Part shown: positions 25,037-36,623 of the stretch, piece by piece
Position numbering within the stretch: position 1 is the stretch's first letter
How the letters are laid out: every line of letters starts with the position of its first letter
Source: Trileptium ribeirensis
Taxonomy: Eukaryota > Nematoda > Enoplea > Enoplida > Thoracostomopsidae
Assembly (NCBI GenBank): GCA_030248225.1
Contig: JASANE010010113.1
Span: forward strand, 62,001-126,000
Direction of reading: 5' to 3'
Length of the DNA stretch: 64,000 bases
Notes under the pieces: generated by a model
Told to the model about the DNA's origin: nothing
The model's input: the letters and a program-made list of their open reading frames with translations, nothing else
The model's database searches: none
Translations under genes and position numbers: made by a program

Positions 25037-25781
25037 GCGCTAATGTAGCCCTTGTACTTAGGCACCCAAAGGCTACACTCAAATTCGATATGTAAAACAC
25101 ACTGTAGCTCTAATACACAAATTTTAAAATTTTATATTGTTTTACACTCTCCTACAGTTATAGTTTCAAGAATCTATGAACTTCTTATTGTCAGAGACGA
25201 CTGAGGGGATGAAGTCCATAACTCCTTAACGAGAGGGCCATTTGTAGCCAAATTGTGCCCGTGGCATTTGGCGTCAAAACCGCATATGCAAAACCACCCC
25301 TGTACATTTTAACACGATTTCTCCAGCTCTTAAAAATTTTATTTTACTATGCTGGGAACCTTCTAATCTCAAAACTAGTGCGATTTCGAAGCAATTACAC
25401 ATATTACTCACGATTCACATGTAATGAACAAAACAAACAATTACACAAATTTTCATCACATATGCAAAATTACACATAAATCATGCCATTGTAAACATAT
25501 GAAATGCATGTGTGAGGTAAACAAATTACACAACACACAAATACATGCTAAACAGATGCCACGAGGCCTGCATTTTCCCCGCGGAATGGTTCCCTCCCAC
25601 AGTATTTGATAACGTATAACGCTTATATGTGCGAAATAAGGCAATATCAAATCAGGTAAAACAAATTCTCTCATGTAAAGTGAAGTTAAGGGCTACGGTC
25701 CGTTGCGTTTGGGGTTCACGAGTTAATACGTCCCCAGCTTCACACGAGGGAACTTGTTTTGCAAAGCAATACATCGTTACA
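25037..25781 (+). repeat. 0.74-kb direct repeat, copy B
   Basis: Second copy of the segment at 23723-24456, offset by 1314 to 1326 bp. It differs by point changes and by short indels, including a ~45-bp insertion near 25085 containing TATGTAAAACACACTGTAGC. Either a local segmental duplication or two insertions of one non-autonomous element; no terminal inverted repeats were found. Confidence 0.75.
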
Positions 25782-28270
25782 AGTGTTCAAGTTAATAAAT
25801 CAATGTATATACATTGTCCAACAGGAGCCGAGCCAGTGTATCGTGCTAATTCATGCAAATTTTGTTTATATACTAGATTATTTCATACAACATCATCAGT
25901 AAACTGTGTATCTAAACCATGTCAAGTCAAACAATATGTATCGATTTTCATAAGACAAGCGAAAGGTAAATATTTGTACACCAAGAATGTATATTATTTA
26001 TTCCTAATTGGCGTGTTTTTTTGCATCTGAACAAGCTTAGAACTTCGGCTGTCTGTCGTGACGATTTCTGCAAAGCAATTACAAAAATCAATGTAAACAA
26101 TGGTAATGATGGCAAACAGGTGAGTGTGAAAAAGTTACATAATGAATCCGTCGGGTAGGTTTCACGAAGTCTACTTAATAAGTTATGAGCATTATCACTT
26201 CCTAAAATCACACAGCAAACAGCGAACCTTTTGTTACGATATTTAAGTCTCCATATAGTATTGATATCATATTATAAGACTAATTGTACACATCAAAAGA
26301 TAAATTAATTTTAATGTACCGGAATTATTTTGAGCTGTGTTGAGCACATTAGGGTAAAAACATTAATTTTGTTTAATGATACTGGTCTCTGTCCTCCATT
26401 AAAAAGTGAAACCAGGAAGAAATCAAATACTGTATGCATATGCTATCTAATAACAATCAGATGCTGCGCTGAGACAGTTGTGTTGGTAGCATTAATTTAA
26501 TTTTATTACATTAATTAATACTTTAACAGTCACAGCCCACAAACACAGGTGCAGCTCACACAGTCAACTGTTGCGTTAACAGGGTTTGTCGCATGATGTC
26601 TGCAATTTCGTTGTTAGTCATTCGGTTTGTGAAATTTCTAAAGGAACCGACCAACGAACAGGCTCAGGCTTTGCGTACACCACTCTCACTAGCACAACCC
26701 AGCATTAATGATGTAACTCTGTGGTTTTGAGGTCTATCATTAAATATTAGTTTATTAATAAACATAAATTTTTTACATATGACAATATGGTACTGGACGG
26801 TACAGAATCCTTGCATGTTGGTCTTGCGCGCTTATGTATACACCAAAAGGTTCCCGCAGTAGGTTTATTCACTCGCTATATAGTAGTAAACATGCAGAGT
26901 ACAGCTGTTTGTCGACCCACGGCCGGGAGAATCTAGAGCTGGCCTGCCGACGGCTGGTCGCTTAACGGCCGGCTTTAATCGCGGCTATACAACAGTACTC
27001 GTAACATCGTATGTACATAAAAAATTAGACTCCCAACTGACCAGCTATCTTGTCGAGCGTAGTAATAAGAGGAAAATTTACCCATATTTGGCCCAAAATT
27101 TTACCTCTTGACAAAACCCATGGGTAAAATATTTTTATACAATATGACTAGTTCGTTTATAGAATTTGTTTTCGGGATCTATCGCAGCATGGTTTCAATA
27201 TCTGAAATATTACTTGAAGAAAGTTTCAATTTGTAGAACTAAAACGAGCCCTATGTATCTATTTCCATTTTAAGTTAAAACTTAGTCTTGTCATGCTGAA
27301 TTATGTTTTGTATAATAATGAAGAAAATTTTGCCCCGTCAGTCCTAGACTGTTTGGCTAATGTCAGTACTCTAGCCACTAAGCCATTTTAGAACTGTTTC
27401 TCGGTTCCATAAAAACACCGTAAAGTAAACGAAAAGATATACTACACGACAAAATAACTTAACATAAAGCATCGCAATGAAAACTGGACCCTGTGGATGC
27501 ATTATGCATATAAGAATAAGTCCATCGATTGGTTAAATTGTAACTAACCCCTGATGCTTGAAGTATTTCCGTATTTCGTAGACAAACCGTTTGCCGTGCC
27601 GTTGAATTAAACCCTGATCCTTTGGCTGTTAGGATCATATCATTAAGCCATATCATAGCTGTTGTTCGCGGTAATCAAAATGTCTCTTAATTCAAACGTG
27701 CAACAACACACGTACAAAACACAACAAACTCACTTAACGTAACGTCTTACAATGTATACACAATGCGTCCAGTATGAGCCATAGTGCATTAAAGGGATAA
27801 ATGATTATATGAATACAGTGTTTCCAGTTCCAAGTAAGACCGATTGAGATTAGTTTTAAAATTATTTAGTTTCAAAATAAATAAATTTAAAATTTAATTT
27901 AAATGAACGAAAATATAAAGACTATATAAAAAGATAAATGTTCTAATAACTAAACTTAAATATTTATATAGATTTAGTCTTTTTGTGTTTATAACTTTGG
28001 ATTTTATGACTACGAAATGTCAAACTTCTCATCGATTCATCTCAAGCTAATCTCTTTCAATACATGATATTTGAAAATTCATCGCTGTATTCATTTTACA
28101 TAATACCACCCAGTGACACTGTCTCTAGGTAAAATACTGTAGTATTGAGAGATGACATACACATATACACTAACTTTTGATATTGGACTGCATTCCCACC
28201 CACCTAAAAATCTTTCTCGTGTTATGATATATACGATAAAAGTTTTCGTGCCGATGTCAAAACATGATAC
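25782..28270. other. intergenic, no gene seen
   Basis: AT-rich. A GGCCG-rich patch at 26930-26990 (ACGGCCGGGAG, GACGGCTGGTCG, ACGGCCGGCT) recalls the 4225-4760 stretch and is probably a decayed element. No exon with splice sites and family resemblance was found. Confidence 0.5.
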
Positions 28271-28435
28271 ATTCAGAGAACCTTTCCTACAGTGCTTCCA
28301 ACCTGAACCTAAACCCGATTCTAACATTCAGAGGATCTTTCCTACATTGCTTCCAACCTGAGCCTAAACCCGATTCTAACATTCAGAAGATATTGCTACA
28401 TTGCTTCCAACTTGAGCCTAAACCCGATTCCAACA
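28271..28435 (+). repeat. tandem repeat, 3 copies of 55 bp
   Basis: Units begin ATTCAGA at 28271, 28326 and 28381. Each holds CTACATTGCTTCCAACYTGA and CCTAAACCCGATTC with few differences. The period (55) is not a multiple of three, so each unit is read in a different frame; the fragment PEPKPDSN visible in more than one reading arises from the repeat and is not evidence of a gene. Confidence 0.85.
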
Positions 28436-28984
28436 CAACTTTAATCGGAACTGAGAAACCATCATGTAAAAGTGTAAAAATGATGGTCTTTTCGTTTTCG
28501 TAGGCACTGCCGATTGCCCGATCACATATGTAATTCAAAATGACCATATGAACCGATTCTATCTCTGACATGTACGCATTAATTATTTGCTCCATATTGA
28601 CTGGTGTCATTCTTTCTAAATCAATCCACTTAAAATCAAAGTTTATTAACCAAACCCATACTGGTAGCACGACCGTCCTCGTAAAACGTGTGCTGTCATT
28701 CTAAGCCGTTATACTCTGTAAACGGAATAAAGAAAGAATGCAAATATCAAATATCCAACTTCCATACAATTTCAGACAACAAACATACAAACAAAATCGT
28801 TTATTCTCCAAACGCCTACTAGTAACTGGTAATGTCAGCGTAACGAGGTCTGCATTGGGCGTTAAAGGCCGTCGTAGCAAGCTCGAAACTTAGTCAATGG
28901 CTTACCAACTACCAGTGTACTAGTTAACAAAAAATATATGTACAACTAACGATATATTTACAAAGTTATACGTGTAATGCAAAG

Positions 28985-29280
28985 GTTGTGGCCGTTTGAC
29001 CGAGTGGTTAGAGCGCCTGCTTCATAATCGTGAAGTCAGGAGTTCGAATCCAGTGGCCGCGCTAATCTCCTTGGGCAAGGGAGTCAGCCACAATTGCTTC
29101 GCAGTACCTATGCGTTAAACAGGTACTAGACTTTGGTCTAGGCAGATAAAATGATGGGTGGTGTAAAGTGCGATCATCATGGCCAGCCTACACACAATGC
29201 TTCAGCATAATAACCCGGATAGTCACCTAGTGCCAATTGCATGTTTATCCGACTTATCCGACTAAAGCAAAGGTTAATAA
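28985..29280 (+). mobile_element. tRNA-derived SINE
   Basis: The 5' part is a tRNA-like sequence. TGTGGCC can pair with GGCCGCG to give a seven-pair acceptor stem (two are G-T). GACCGAGTGGTTAGAGCGCC is a box A, GAGTTCGAATCC a box B, and the anticodon loop reads TTCATAA (CAT), suggesting derivation from a tRNA-Met-like gene. The T stem is poorly paired, so it is not a working tRNA. A ~200-bp tRNA-unrelated body follows, with CTCCTTGGGCAAGGGAGTCA, typical of invertebrate tRNA SINEs. The 3' end is approximate. Confidence 0.75.
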
Positions 29281-29696
29281 ACGGGTTTACAGCCAGAAAG
29301 GGATTTCCTCTTTTATATCTGTCTGACGAGATGGGAATGCAATTTATCGTTAAGGACAGAGACGTTGCAAGAGAGTATATATCACTTTTATTTCTATAGG
29401 TTTTTTAATTGCAAGAATTGGTTTAAATTAAGCATGTTGAAAGTTTTTGAAATCTTATAGTCATGTGCCTCGAGTAAGGGCTGAAAACCAACAAAACCGG
29501 GTTTTAACCCAATTGCATTCAGGAGGAACACTAAAGGTGAATGCGTTTCTGGTTTGTTACACCAGACAAATAAAATAGTACATAACAAATTATTGTCTAA
29601 GGACGTTAAATTGCTACTGTTGCTAAATTTCTGAAGATAGGCACTTCGACAATTGAAGCAACTGCATTCAGTCGCTATTTAATTTAAAATCAATTG

Positions 29697-29776
29697 AATT
29701 AATCATAACCATTAACAATCATTGTTACCAAAATTTTATCAATTAATCATAACCATTAACAATTATTGTTACCAAA
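29697..29776 (+). repeat. direct duplication in the LINE 5' region
   Basis: AATTAATCATAACCATTAAC and the following CATTGTTACCAAA (ATTGTTACCAAA in the second) occur twice with a 44-bp period. In CR1-type elements 5' repeats may reflect promoter units, but nothing here shows function. Confidence 0.75.
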
Positions 29777-29820
29777 CTTTACTGGACCCAAAAATGTTCC
29801 CTGGCGACAAGCGACATTAA

Positions 29821-30836
29821 CTGACAACTAACCGCAACGGTCTCAAAACAAAGTCAAACGCCCTAACAAACAAGACTGGGACGCCTCGCTACGCCATTTG
29901 CATCGAATGTCAAAATGACGGCGGTGGCAAATGCTTCGAGTGTGGTCTCTGTGGTGCTTGGCTAAACTACGCTTGCGTTCTTCGACCGGCTGATCTTAAA
30001 CTAGTCCTAACCATCGCTTCGTATAACCGTCTGCTGGTTATCTGCTCACGGTGCGAACAAATTGCTGAACAGATGACAGCCAACAATCTTTCAGGTTCCG
30101 GCCACTCCGACCACAGCGAACGCCTCGAGCAACGATTCGATACGCTGCAAGAAAACCTGAACACAGCGATCACAACAGCTGTCGAACCGGCAATCGAGAA
30201 GATAACATCGGCGACAACGGACGCTGTCGTGGCAGCATCGACCGCGATTGGCACCTCGACCGACGAAACTGTTGCCGCCAGGTCCCCAAACTACGCTGAC
30301 ATTGCTCGACGCAACGCTGGTCCGCCACGTCGAATCATCCAAGCGCAACAAGCTGACGACGACAACCACCGTCGAGCGGTCGTTATTGCTGGTCTCCCAG
30401 AAAATGGTAACGACCTCAACGATGCAACATCTATAATTAATCCCTCGACCCGTCAGCGTCAATTTGTCAAGTATTTCGAATGGGTTTTCTGGACCCGCCG
30501 AACCGATCCAAGTTACCTACGAAGGCACGAAGGGGCCCCCGATTACTGAAGGTACAACTGCCATCGTCAACCGTCGCCAAATCTATATTGCAGCAAGCAC
30601 CGAAACTAAAGAACAATTTGAGCCTTAATAACATTTGTATCAGACGCTCTATGTCGATAAATGAACGTACGAACATCGTATCGCTGCGTGAAGAAGCCAA
30701 CCAACTCAACGATGCTGCTAAACATCAACAGCACAATCACGACCGCTATGCAGTTGTGAACGAAGAACTCGTAGTATTAAAGAATGTGAGCGGAATGCCG
30801 ACGGGCGATTTGTACGTGGAAAACGCCACCAAATAG
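29821..30836 (+). pseudogene. CR1-like LINE ORF1 (PHD-like finger, coiled coil), one frameshift
   Basis: Open from 29821, without an ATG until 30073, so the original start has been lost. The first ~80 residues hold CIECQNDGGGKCFECGLCGA and later VICSRCEQIA: cysteine pairs spaced as in a PHD finger, with N in place of the usual histidine ligand in WLNYACV. A Ser/Thr/Ala-rich region with heptad-like pattern follows (RLEQRFDTLQENLNTAITTA). The frame is lost near 30475 and continues in another frame to 30836 through TVAKSILQQAPKLKNNLSLN and NDAAKHQQHNHDRYAVVNEE. ORF1 products of LINEs usually bind the element RNA; that role is inferred here. Confidence 0.7.
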
Positions 30837-30899
30837 ACTATACCATCACCAGTAACGGCAACAAAGTCACTGTTCAGGTAAACTAAGTAAGGGAGCAAA

Positions 30900-33688
30900 A
30901 CAAAACGCTTACACCACTAACGAGCTTATAATATTTAAATGCTCGCAGTTTACTCAACAAGTAACATGACTCATGCGCCTTGATTGAAACTGAACAACAT
31001 GACATAATTTCCGTTACAGAGACATGGTTAATTCCCGAAATTCCGGAGCCGTTATTGGTACCATCAGACTTTAATGTTGTCAGAAAAGATCGAGTCGGAA
31101 GGCGAGGACGTGGTGTTGCTATCTTTATATCTAAAAACGTTAAGCACGTTACACAACAGCGCGATTCTGATGAAAACATTGAAATAGTATGTGCTGATTT
31201 ACTAATTCCATCAAAGCATCGCATTGTTTGCATTTATCGGCCACCCAGCTCGGGATATGTTTATTGTAATGAACTCGTTAAATGTATAAGAAATGCCTGC
31301 GATGTTAGTTGGCCTGTTACAATAGTTGGTGACTTCAACTTTCCGGAAATAGACTGGTTAAACGGTACATGTCCGAATAAGTGTGAAGATTTGCAATTCT
31401 TTGATGGGATCACTGAATGTGGTTTAACTCAACTCGTAGAGTTTCCGACTCGAGCCAATAAGTTTTTAGACTTAGTGTTCTCAACATCAGCACTGAATGT
31501 ACCTAGTATTGAATGTGATGAACCTTTTGCTACTTCAGATCATTTCTCTATCACATTCAGCCTCACATATAAAGTAGATATTCCTATACATACAACAGTT
31601 AGATACGATTTTAGTAGGACAAATTTTGAAGCCATACGTGCATATCTTCGTAAAATAGTGTTGAATACTTATCTTCTAAGCTTGTTTACTGTTCAAGATA
31701 AATGGGACTATTTTAAACATGTTCTTAATATGTGCTGCGAATGGTACGTTCCAAAAAACAACCACCCTGTACAAAACGTAAGTATCCACGGCACCTAAAA
31801 CAATTGCTATCTAAAAAGCACAAATCGTGGAAACGCGCTAAGATTACGCATGACTATGCAATCATCAATGATCTTAGTAAGAAATGCTCTAAAGCTCTAC
31901 TTTCTTTTAGCATGAGTCGCGAACATATAATCCTTACCACAGGTGTCCCTAAGGAGCTGTTCAAATATGTCAATAGCCGCTGTTATACACAAGCTCGCAT
32001 ATCTAGCTTGAAAACTGATGAGGTAATATTATCACCGTAGATAAAGACAGGACCTACTGGCTAACACGTTTTGCAATGGTTTTGTTAATGATGACGGTTT
32101 GTCACCCCATTGTGTACCATGTCTAGGAATACCTAATTTATCGTGGATTTCTTTTACGCCGTTTTCAGTTAATAAGTCCCTACAAAGGTTGAAAACAAAA
32201 ACCGTCATTCCCTTGATGGCTTTTCACAACTGTTTCTTCGTGAACTCAAAAACGAGATATGTGTACCTCTTGCTCACATGTTCGAACAATCGTTCATAAC
32301 CGGCATATTGCCGGAAAATTGGAAATGTGCAGACGTCATAGTCGTGTATAAAAAGGGTTGTTCAGCAAACCCTCTAAATTACCGCCCTATCTCTCTTCTC
32401 CCTAACTGTGCCAAAGTCATGGAAACGATTATAAATGAAGTATTAGTTAAGCATCTGACTCATAATGGCCTTTTGTCTGAACACCAACATGGATTTGTTG
32501 CAAAGCGATCTACATGCACGCAACTACTGGAATGCACGCAAGAATGGGCGCTTTCTCTCGACTCTGGTAGCTCTATAGACGTTGTTTATATTGACTTTGC
32601 CAAAACATTCGATACGGTTTCTCATGAAAAACTCATTCATAAACTGGCATGCTTTGGTGTTACAGGGCATCTATCCTCCTGGATCCAATTGTACTTATCA
32701 AATTGAAAGAGCAAAGGTTAATAGCGCATTCTCTGTATACTATAAACAAAGTTCTGGAGTTTCACAGGGTAGTGTACTCGGCCCCACTTTATTTTTAATG
32801 TTTATCAATGATTTATTGTATGATATGTAAAATATTTGCTGACGATGTTAAACTTTATGTAAACATATGTCCCGGTATTGCCCAAATTGGTCACGATTTC
32901 TTACAGCTCTCTTTACAGAAATTCACTTGTGGGCCGCCAAGTGGCAACTCTCTATACCACTTCCAAAATGTAAGTCTTAAACTTGGGAAAACACAATCCC
33001 AGTTTCCAGTACCACATATACATGATACTAATTTAACAATGGTGGACCAGTGTAAAGATTTGGGACTTAATTTAAATAAAGACTTCAAACCCACAACTTA
33101 TATCAACGCAATTACCTCAAAAGCATACAAACAATTAATATACTTTTTCGTTGCTTCTTAACAAACAATATCAAGGTACTATTAAAATCCTATATAGGCT
33201 ATGTTAGGCCCATACTAGAATATGTCTCACCAGTTTCGTCTCCCAGCTATCATACAAATATAGATGCTATTGAACGAGTACAGCGCTATTTCACTCGTCG
33301 ACTTTTTAATCGATTAAAATTGTACGATCGTTCGTACAAAGGTCGACTTCTAGAGCTAAAACTAGAACCCTTAGAACTTAGGCGCTTACGTAACCATCTG
33401 ATCATGATGTTCAAATGCATAAATGGCGAAACCGATACATGCAAAAACCTTCTTACGCTATCAACTAACACCTCCATTAGAGGCCACTCTAGAAAGCTAT
33501 TACTTCCGAAATTTCGTACAAATTATTTAATACACAGCTTTAGCTACAGAGCTATCCATGTATGGAACAATCTTCCTGAAATGGTTAAAAACGCACCTTT
33601 AATTCAAGCTCAAAATGCAAAATTATTTAAACAACTCCTATCGAAATTTGATCTTGACAATTTTCTCCAGTTAGACCGTAACCTTTAA
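30900..33688 (+). pseudogene. CR1-like LINE ORF2 (endonuclease + reverse transcriptase), frameshifted
   Basis: Endonuclease motifs are all visible: SVTETWL, CIYRPPSSGY, the catalytic GDFNFPEIDW and TSDHFSITF. The reverse transcriptase follows, with LPENWKCADVIVVYKKG, YRPISLLPNCAKVMETIINE, HGFVAKRST, VYIDFAKTFDTVSHEKLIHK, SGVSQGSVLGPTLFLMFIND and the active-site FADDVKLY. The CR1-type C-terminus reads GHSRKLLLPKF, VWNNLPEMV and LLSKFDLDNFLQLDRNL. Frames change near 31780, 32045, 32700, 32830 and 33165. The upstream YLNARSLLN at 30930-30955 marks the usual ORF2 start. Catalytic residues are kept but the frame is broken. Confidence 0.88.
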
Positions 33689-33828
33689 TTCAATTTAACG
33701 ATTATTTCTCTTTTGTTCAGTTGTAAGCGGTTTTGCTCCCTTACTGGCGTAATTGTTTATTATACTTGATGTAGCTTTATCCTTCTTGTATAATAAACCC
33801 TTTTTGTTGTTTGTTGTTGTTGTTGTAA

Positions 33829-34140
33829 CTTGTTCCATACATGAACTGTTCTAACTGCGAAGCTGTGTTTTAAAGAGTTAGAGCGAATCTTTGGCTTGAG
33901 CAGCTTTTGCCGATGGCCGCGCTTATTTGTGTTACAGGACATTACAAACAAGTTTTCGCAGCAATTAGTTTCATTGTTAAGACATTTAAATATCAGGATT
34001 AGGTCGCGTTTCAAACGCCACAGGCGGATTAGGTCGCGTTTCAAACCAGAGGTTCCAATCCAAAACACGCCAATCTTTCACTATGAGACATTTACATTAC
34101 CTCAGTTGCTGTATCCTTTTAAACTTTCCGATTAGTAATT
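33829..34140 (-). mobile_element. antisense CR1-like LINE 3' fragment
   Basis: The minus strand encodes a CR1 ORF2 C-terminal segment: RDLILIFKCLNNETNCCENL, then GHRQKLLKPKIRSNSLKHSF and VHVWNKL. It stops at the (TTG)n tail of LINE copy 2, so it is truncated by that insertion. Upstream remains (MSHSERLACFGLE) continue in another frame. A 30-bp tandem duplication of GGATTAGGTCGCGTTTCAAA (starts 33996 and 34026) makes RLWRLKRDLI-like repetition. Non-functional. Confidence 0.8.
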
Positions 34141-34855
34141 CTGTGCCATAAATGGTCAGACGATGACACTACGCCTAGCAACGCCGACAACACAGCGACT
34201 GAAACAAAAATATGAGAAAGAAATATCGACGTTTAACGAATATTTACCAAAATTTATTTGCATTTAATGTGAAGTATTTTAACACAAGTAAAGAAGTATT
34301 AAGTGTTTTATAGGAAAAATCAAATACATGTATCTATCATTATATCTGCAGTCGGCTGTTAAAAGCTCTTTTCTAGCGTAACAAACATAAATATGCAACA
34401 ATTGAAGCACAGTACCATAATTAGTCAACTGCAAGAGCTGCCGAGCCTATTCCGCCTAGCCTATACTAATAGCACTAAAAGCATCTATCTATATATAGGT
34501 ATTTCCTTTGTTGGTTAGTACATTATGTTTCAAATATCAGGCAACCGCAAAGTTTTATTATTAAGGATATTTAAGAGTCTAGCCGAGTATGGTTTGTTAT
34601 CGTAAATTGCTGTACTCAGCCGCGCGGTTTAGGAAAAGTGGAAGCAAGCTGAGCTTGCAAATCTGGCTCCTTTTCGCTCATGCTCTAGCACCATCCCACA
34701 AACACAAGCACAAATCAAAGACATACTTCTAAACGAAAAACGAAAAAAAAACAAATTCACGTCCACTCCCACGAAACTATCGTCCCAAAAAATAATACAT
34801 ACGTTTAAATACGATTAAAGTTCTGACCTAATTTGAAATCAAAACATAAAAATTT
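34141..34855. other. intergenic, no gene seen
   Basis: AT-rich sequence without coding signal or RNA gene. Confidence 0.5.
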
Positions 34856-35180
34856 AGATTTCCTGAGGGGGTTGAGGCCTCGGGGTTACCTCCACTAATA
34901 GTCAGACCTTCTCCACACATCAGCCATATATTCCCCCACCTACCGAGCCTGCTACCGAAGGCCTCGCGGAAAATTTTGGGGTAAAATTAAGGACAATTTG
35001 GAAAAAAGTGTACAGATCGGCAAAATTGGAAATCTTTCCCAAAAAACTGCAGACAATTGATAAAAATTGGGGATAAATTTGACAAAATTTTAAAAAAATG
35101 AGATTCTAAAAATTTCGCCATTTACCCCGTCTGCCTTACCCGCCATCGGTGACCCCCAACTCCCGCTAAGACCATCTACG
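34856..35180. repeat. dispersed repeat family copy (GC ends, AT core)
   Basis: GC-rich beginning (TGAGGGGGTTGAGGCCTCGG, GCCTCGCGG) followed by an AT core of AAAATTGG-type words (GGCAAAATTGGAAATC, ATAAAAATTGGGGATAAA) and a closing GC-rich block near 35115-35170. It shares this organisation and several words, on one strand or the other, with 39000-39420, 40505-40760, 45150-45420 and 49150-49390. Confidence 0.5.
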
Positions 35181-36167
35181 CTCTCACCAGATCGGATAAA
35201 CTGGATACCTGATAGAAAGATTAAATTTTGTAGAATTACCAACCAAATACGCGCAGTACATATATCACCGACAATTCGCAAACAACAAATTTTATCAATT
35301 GATGCAAGTCATGACCGCAAAAAGCTCGAAACTAGTCCAATCCAATGAACCAATATAGTCGCATGATCAGAGATAGATCCCAGCGGACAAAAAACCAGTA
35401 AACAGCGGTTTCAAATAAAAACAAAGCTACAAATTAAAATGACAGTGTGTCAGGTGTGTCGCGTTGGACCATTCTATTGACACGTTGCGCTCTGCGGTTC
35501 TGTAGCTGTCAGTTATAAAACGGTGAAGCAGAGTCGTCGTGTTCTATTCTGTAAGGGTTTTATACTCAAATGCAGTAGCATAGAAACCTGTTCAACCAAT
35601 GGATTACTTTCGAAGACACCAGTCACTTGTTAACTGTGTCATGTGTCATTCTATTGACGTGTTTCACTCTGCAGTTATGCAGCTACTCTGAAACAAAATA
35701 GTGATCCATGCTAATGTGTGAACCATGAAGGGTTTATCGTACAAATAATCATAGAAACCTGTTTAAACAATAACTTGGTTTCCAATATTGGAGCAACACT
35801 TCCCGGACATAAATTTTTCATCTGTGACTGGAAATCAATCGAAAATGAGCAAAATGGCTCAAATTCAGATCATTAGCGCACCATAAATAGGACGTCATCT
35901 TCAGTTAATAAAAATTGTAAAATAATAAAACGTAGAATATTAGAAAAAATGCCTTGACAAGAGATTGGTCGAGGTCCGAATCCCTCTCCCCGTAACAATT
36001 TCTCGACTCGCCAGGGGATAAGATTTGATTCGACAATCATTGATTATCACCCACCGAGCAAGTAGTTTAGAGACACAGGAACATTTATAACATCAGACAA
36101 GTGATAGCGTGTTTCTGGATGCGACAACAGTTGATGAACGAGTGGGACACACGCCGGCAGGGCGCCT
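35181..36167. other. intergenic, no gene seen
   Basis: Two similar passages occur: ACCATTCTATTGACACGTTGCGCTCTGC near 35468 and GTCATTCTATTGACGTGTTTCACTCTGC near 35645, each followed by a CAGTT/CGGTT...GCAGCT/GTAGCT word, about 177 bp apart. They suggest an old tandem duplication. GGTCCGAATCCC at 35968 resembles a box B, but no tRNA fold was found. Confidence 0.4.
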
Positions 36168-36623
36168 CAAGAGGGCAACGGCGTAGCCAGGGGGGTTGCG
36201 GGGGTCGCGGGACCCTTTTGGTTCAACTCCAAACAAGAATTTTTTGAATGATTCCAGTTGAAAATCATGTCGGAAATTGTCCTAAACTAGCGTCTCTCGC
36301 ACTAGAAAACAATTACTTGCTCCCGTATTTTTGACCAAACTTCACATTTTTGTATAAAAATTCGCTATTTTGGCAACAGTTGCATTTTTTACTTGTTTAC
36401 GGTGTACATAATGTACCAATTACCAATTCTTATTAGGAAATGCAATTTCATTGAAACTTTTTCCGCTCGTACAAGGTTGGCTCGTAGAAATGTGCATCAC
36501 TGTATGACATACCCTCCTGTACCCCGCTTTCACATTTCTGAGCGCGACCCCCGAAACCCTTTTAGGTACCCACTGTGGGCCGCGACCCCACTCAAAATTC
36601 CTGGCTACGCCCTTGCAATAGGG
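36168..36623. mobile_element. hAT-type MITE with 8-bp target duplication
   Basis: The left terminus is CAACGGCGTAGCCAGG and the right terminus, reverse-complemented, CAAGGGCGTAGCCAGG: a 16-bp inverted repeat with one mismatch. The 440-bp element (36176-36615) is flanked by CAAGAGGG and CAATAGGG, an 8-bp duplication with one difference, as hAT transposases leave. Subterminal GGGGTCGCGG words also occur on both sides. The interior has no open frame of transposase kind. Confidence 0.85.

Larger units (their letters stand above)
29480..33828 (+). mobile_element. CR1-like LINE retrotransposon, nearly full length (copy 2)
   Basis: Sense-strand non-LTR element. It shows a 5' region with GGTTTTAACCCAATTGCATT, PHD-like ORF1, ORF2 with endonuclease and reverse transcriptase, AATAAA at 33791 and a (TTG)n 3' tail at 33802-33828. 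It is better preserved than copy 1: most ORF2 motifs can be read, but at least five frame changes separate them. Its 3' tail abuts an antisense CR1 fragment, so it probably inserted into an older copy. Confidence 0.88.

Noticed and set aside
28152..28503. Overlapping frames with PEPKPDSN repeats
   Set aside because: Generated by the 55-bp tandem repeat, whose period is not a multiple of three, so the peptide changes frame each unit.
29394..29588. Minus-strand 64-codon open frame
   Set aside because: It is antisense to the LINE 5' region, and the similar antisense frame at 17150-17347 only reflects LINE homology.
35960..36010. Box-B-like GGTCCGAATCCC
   Set aside because: No matching box A or cloverleaf; a single 12-base resemblance is expected by chance.
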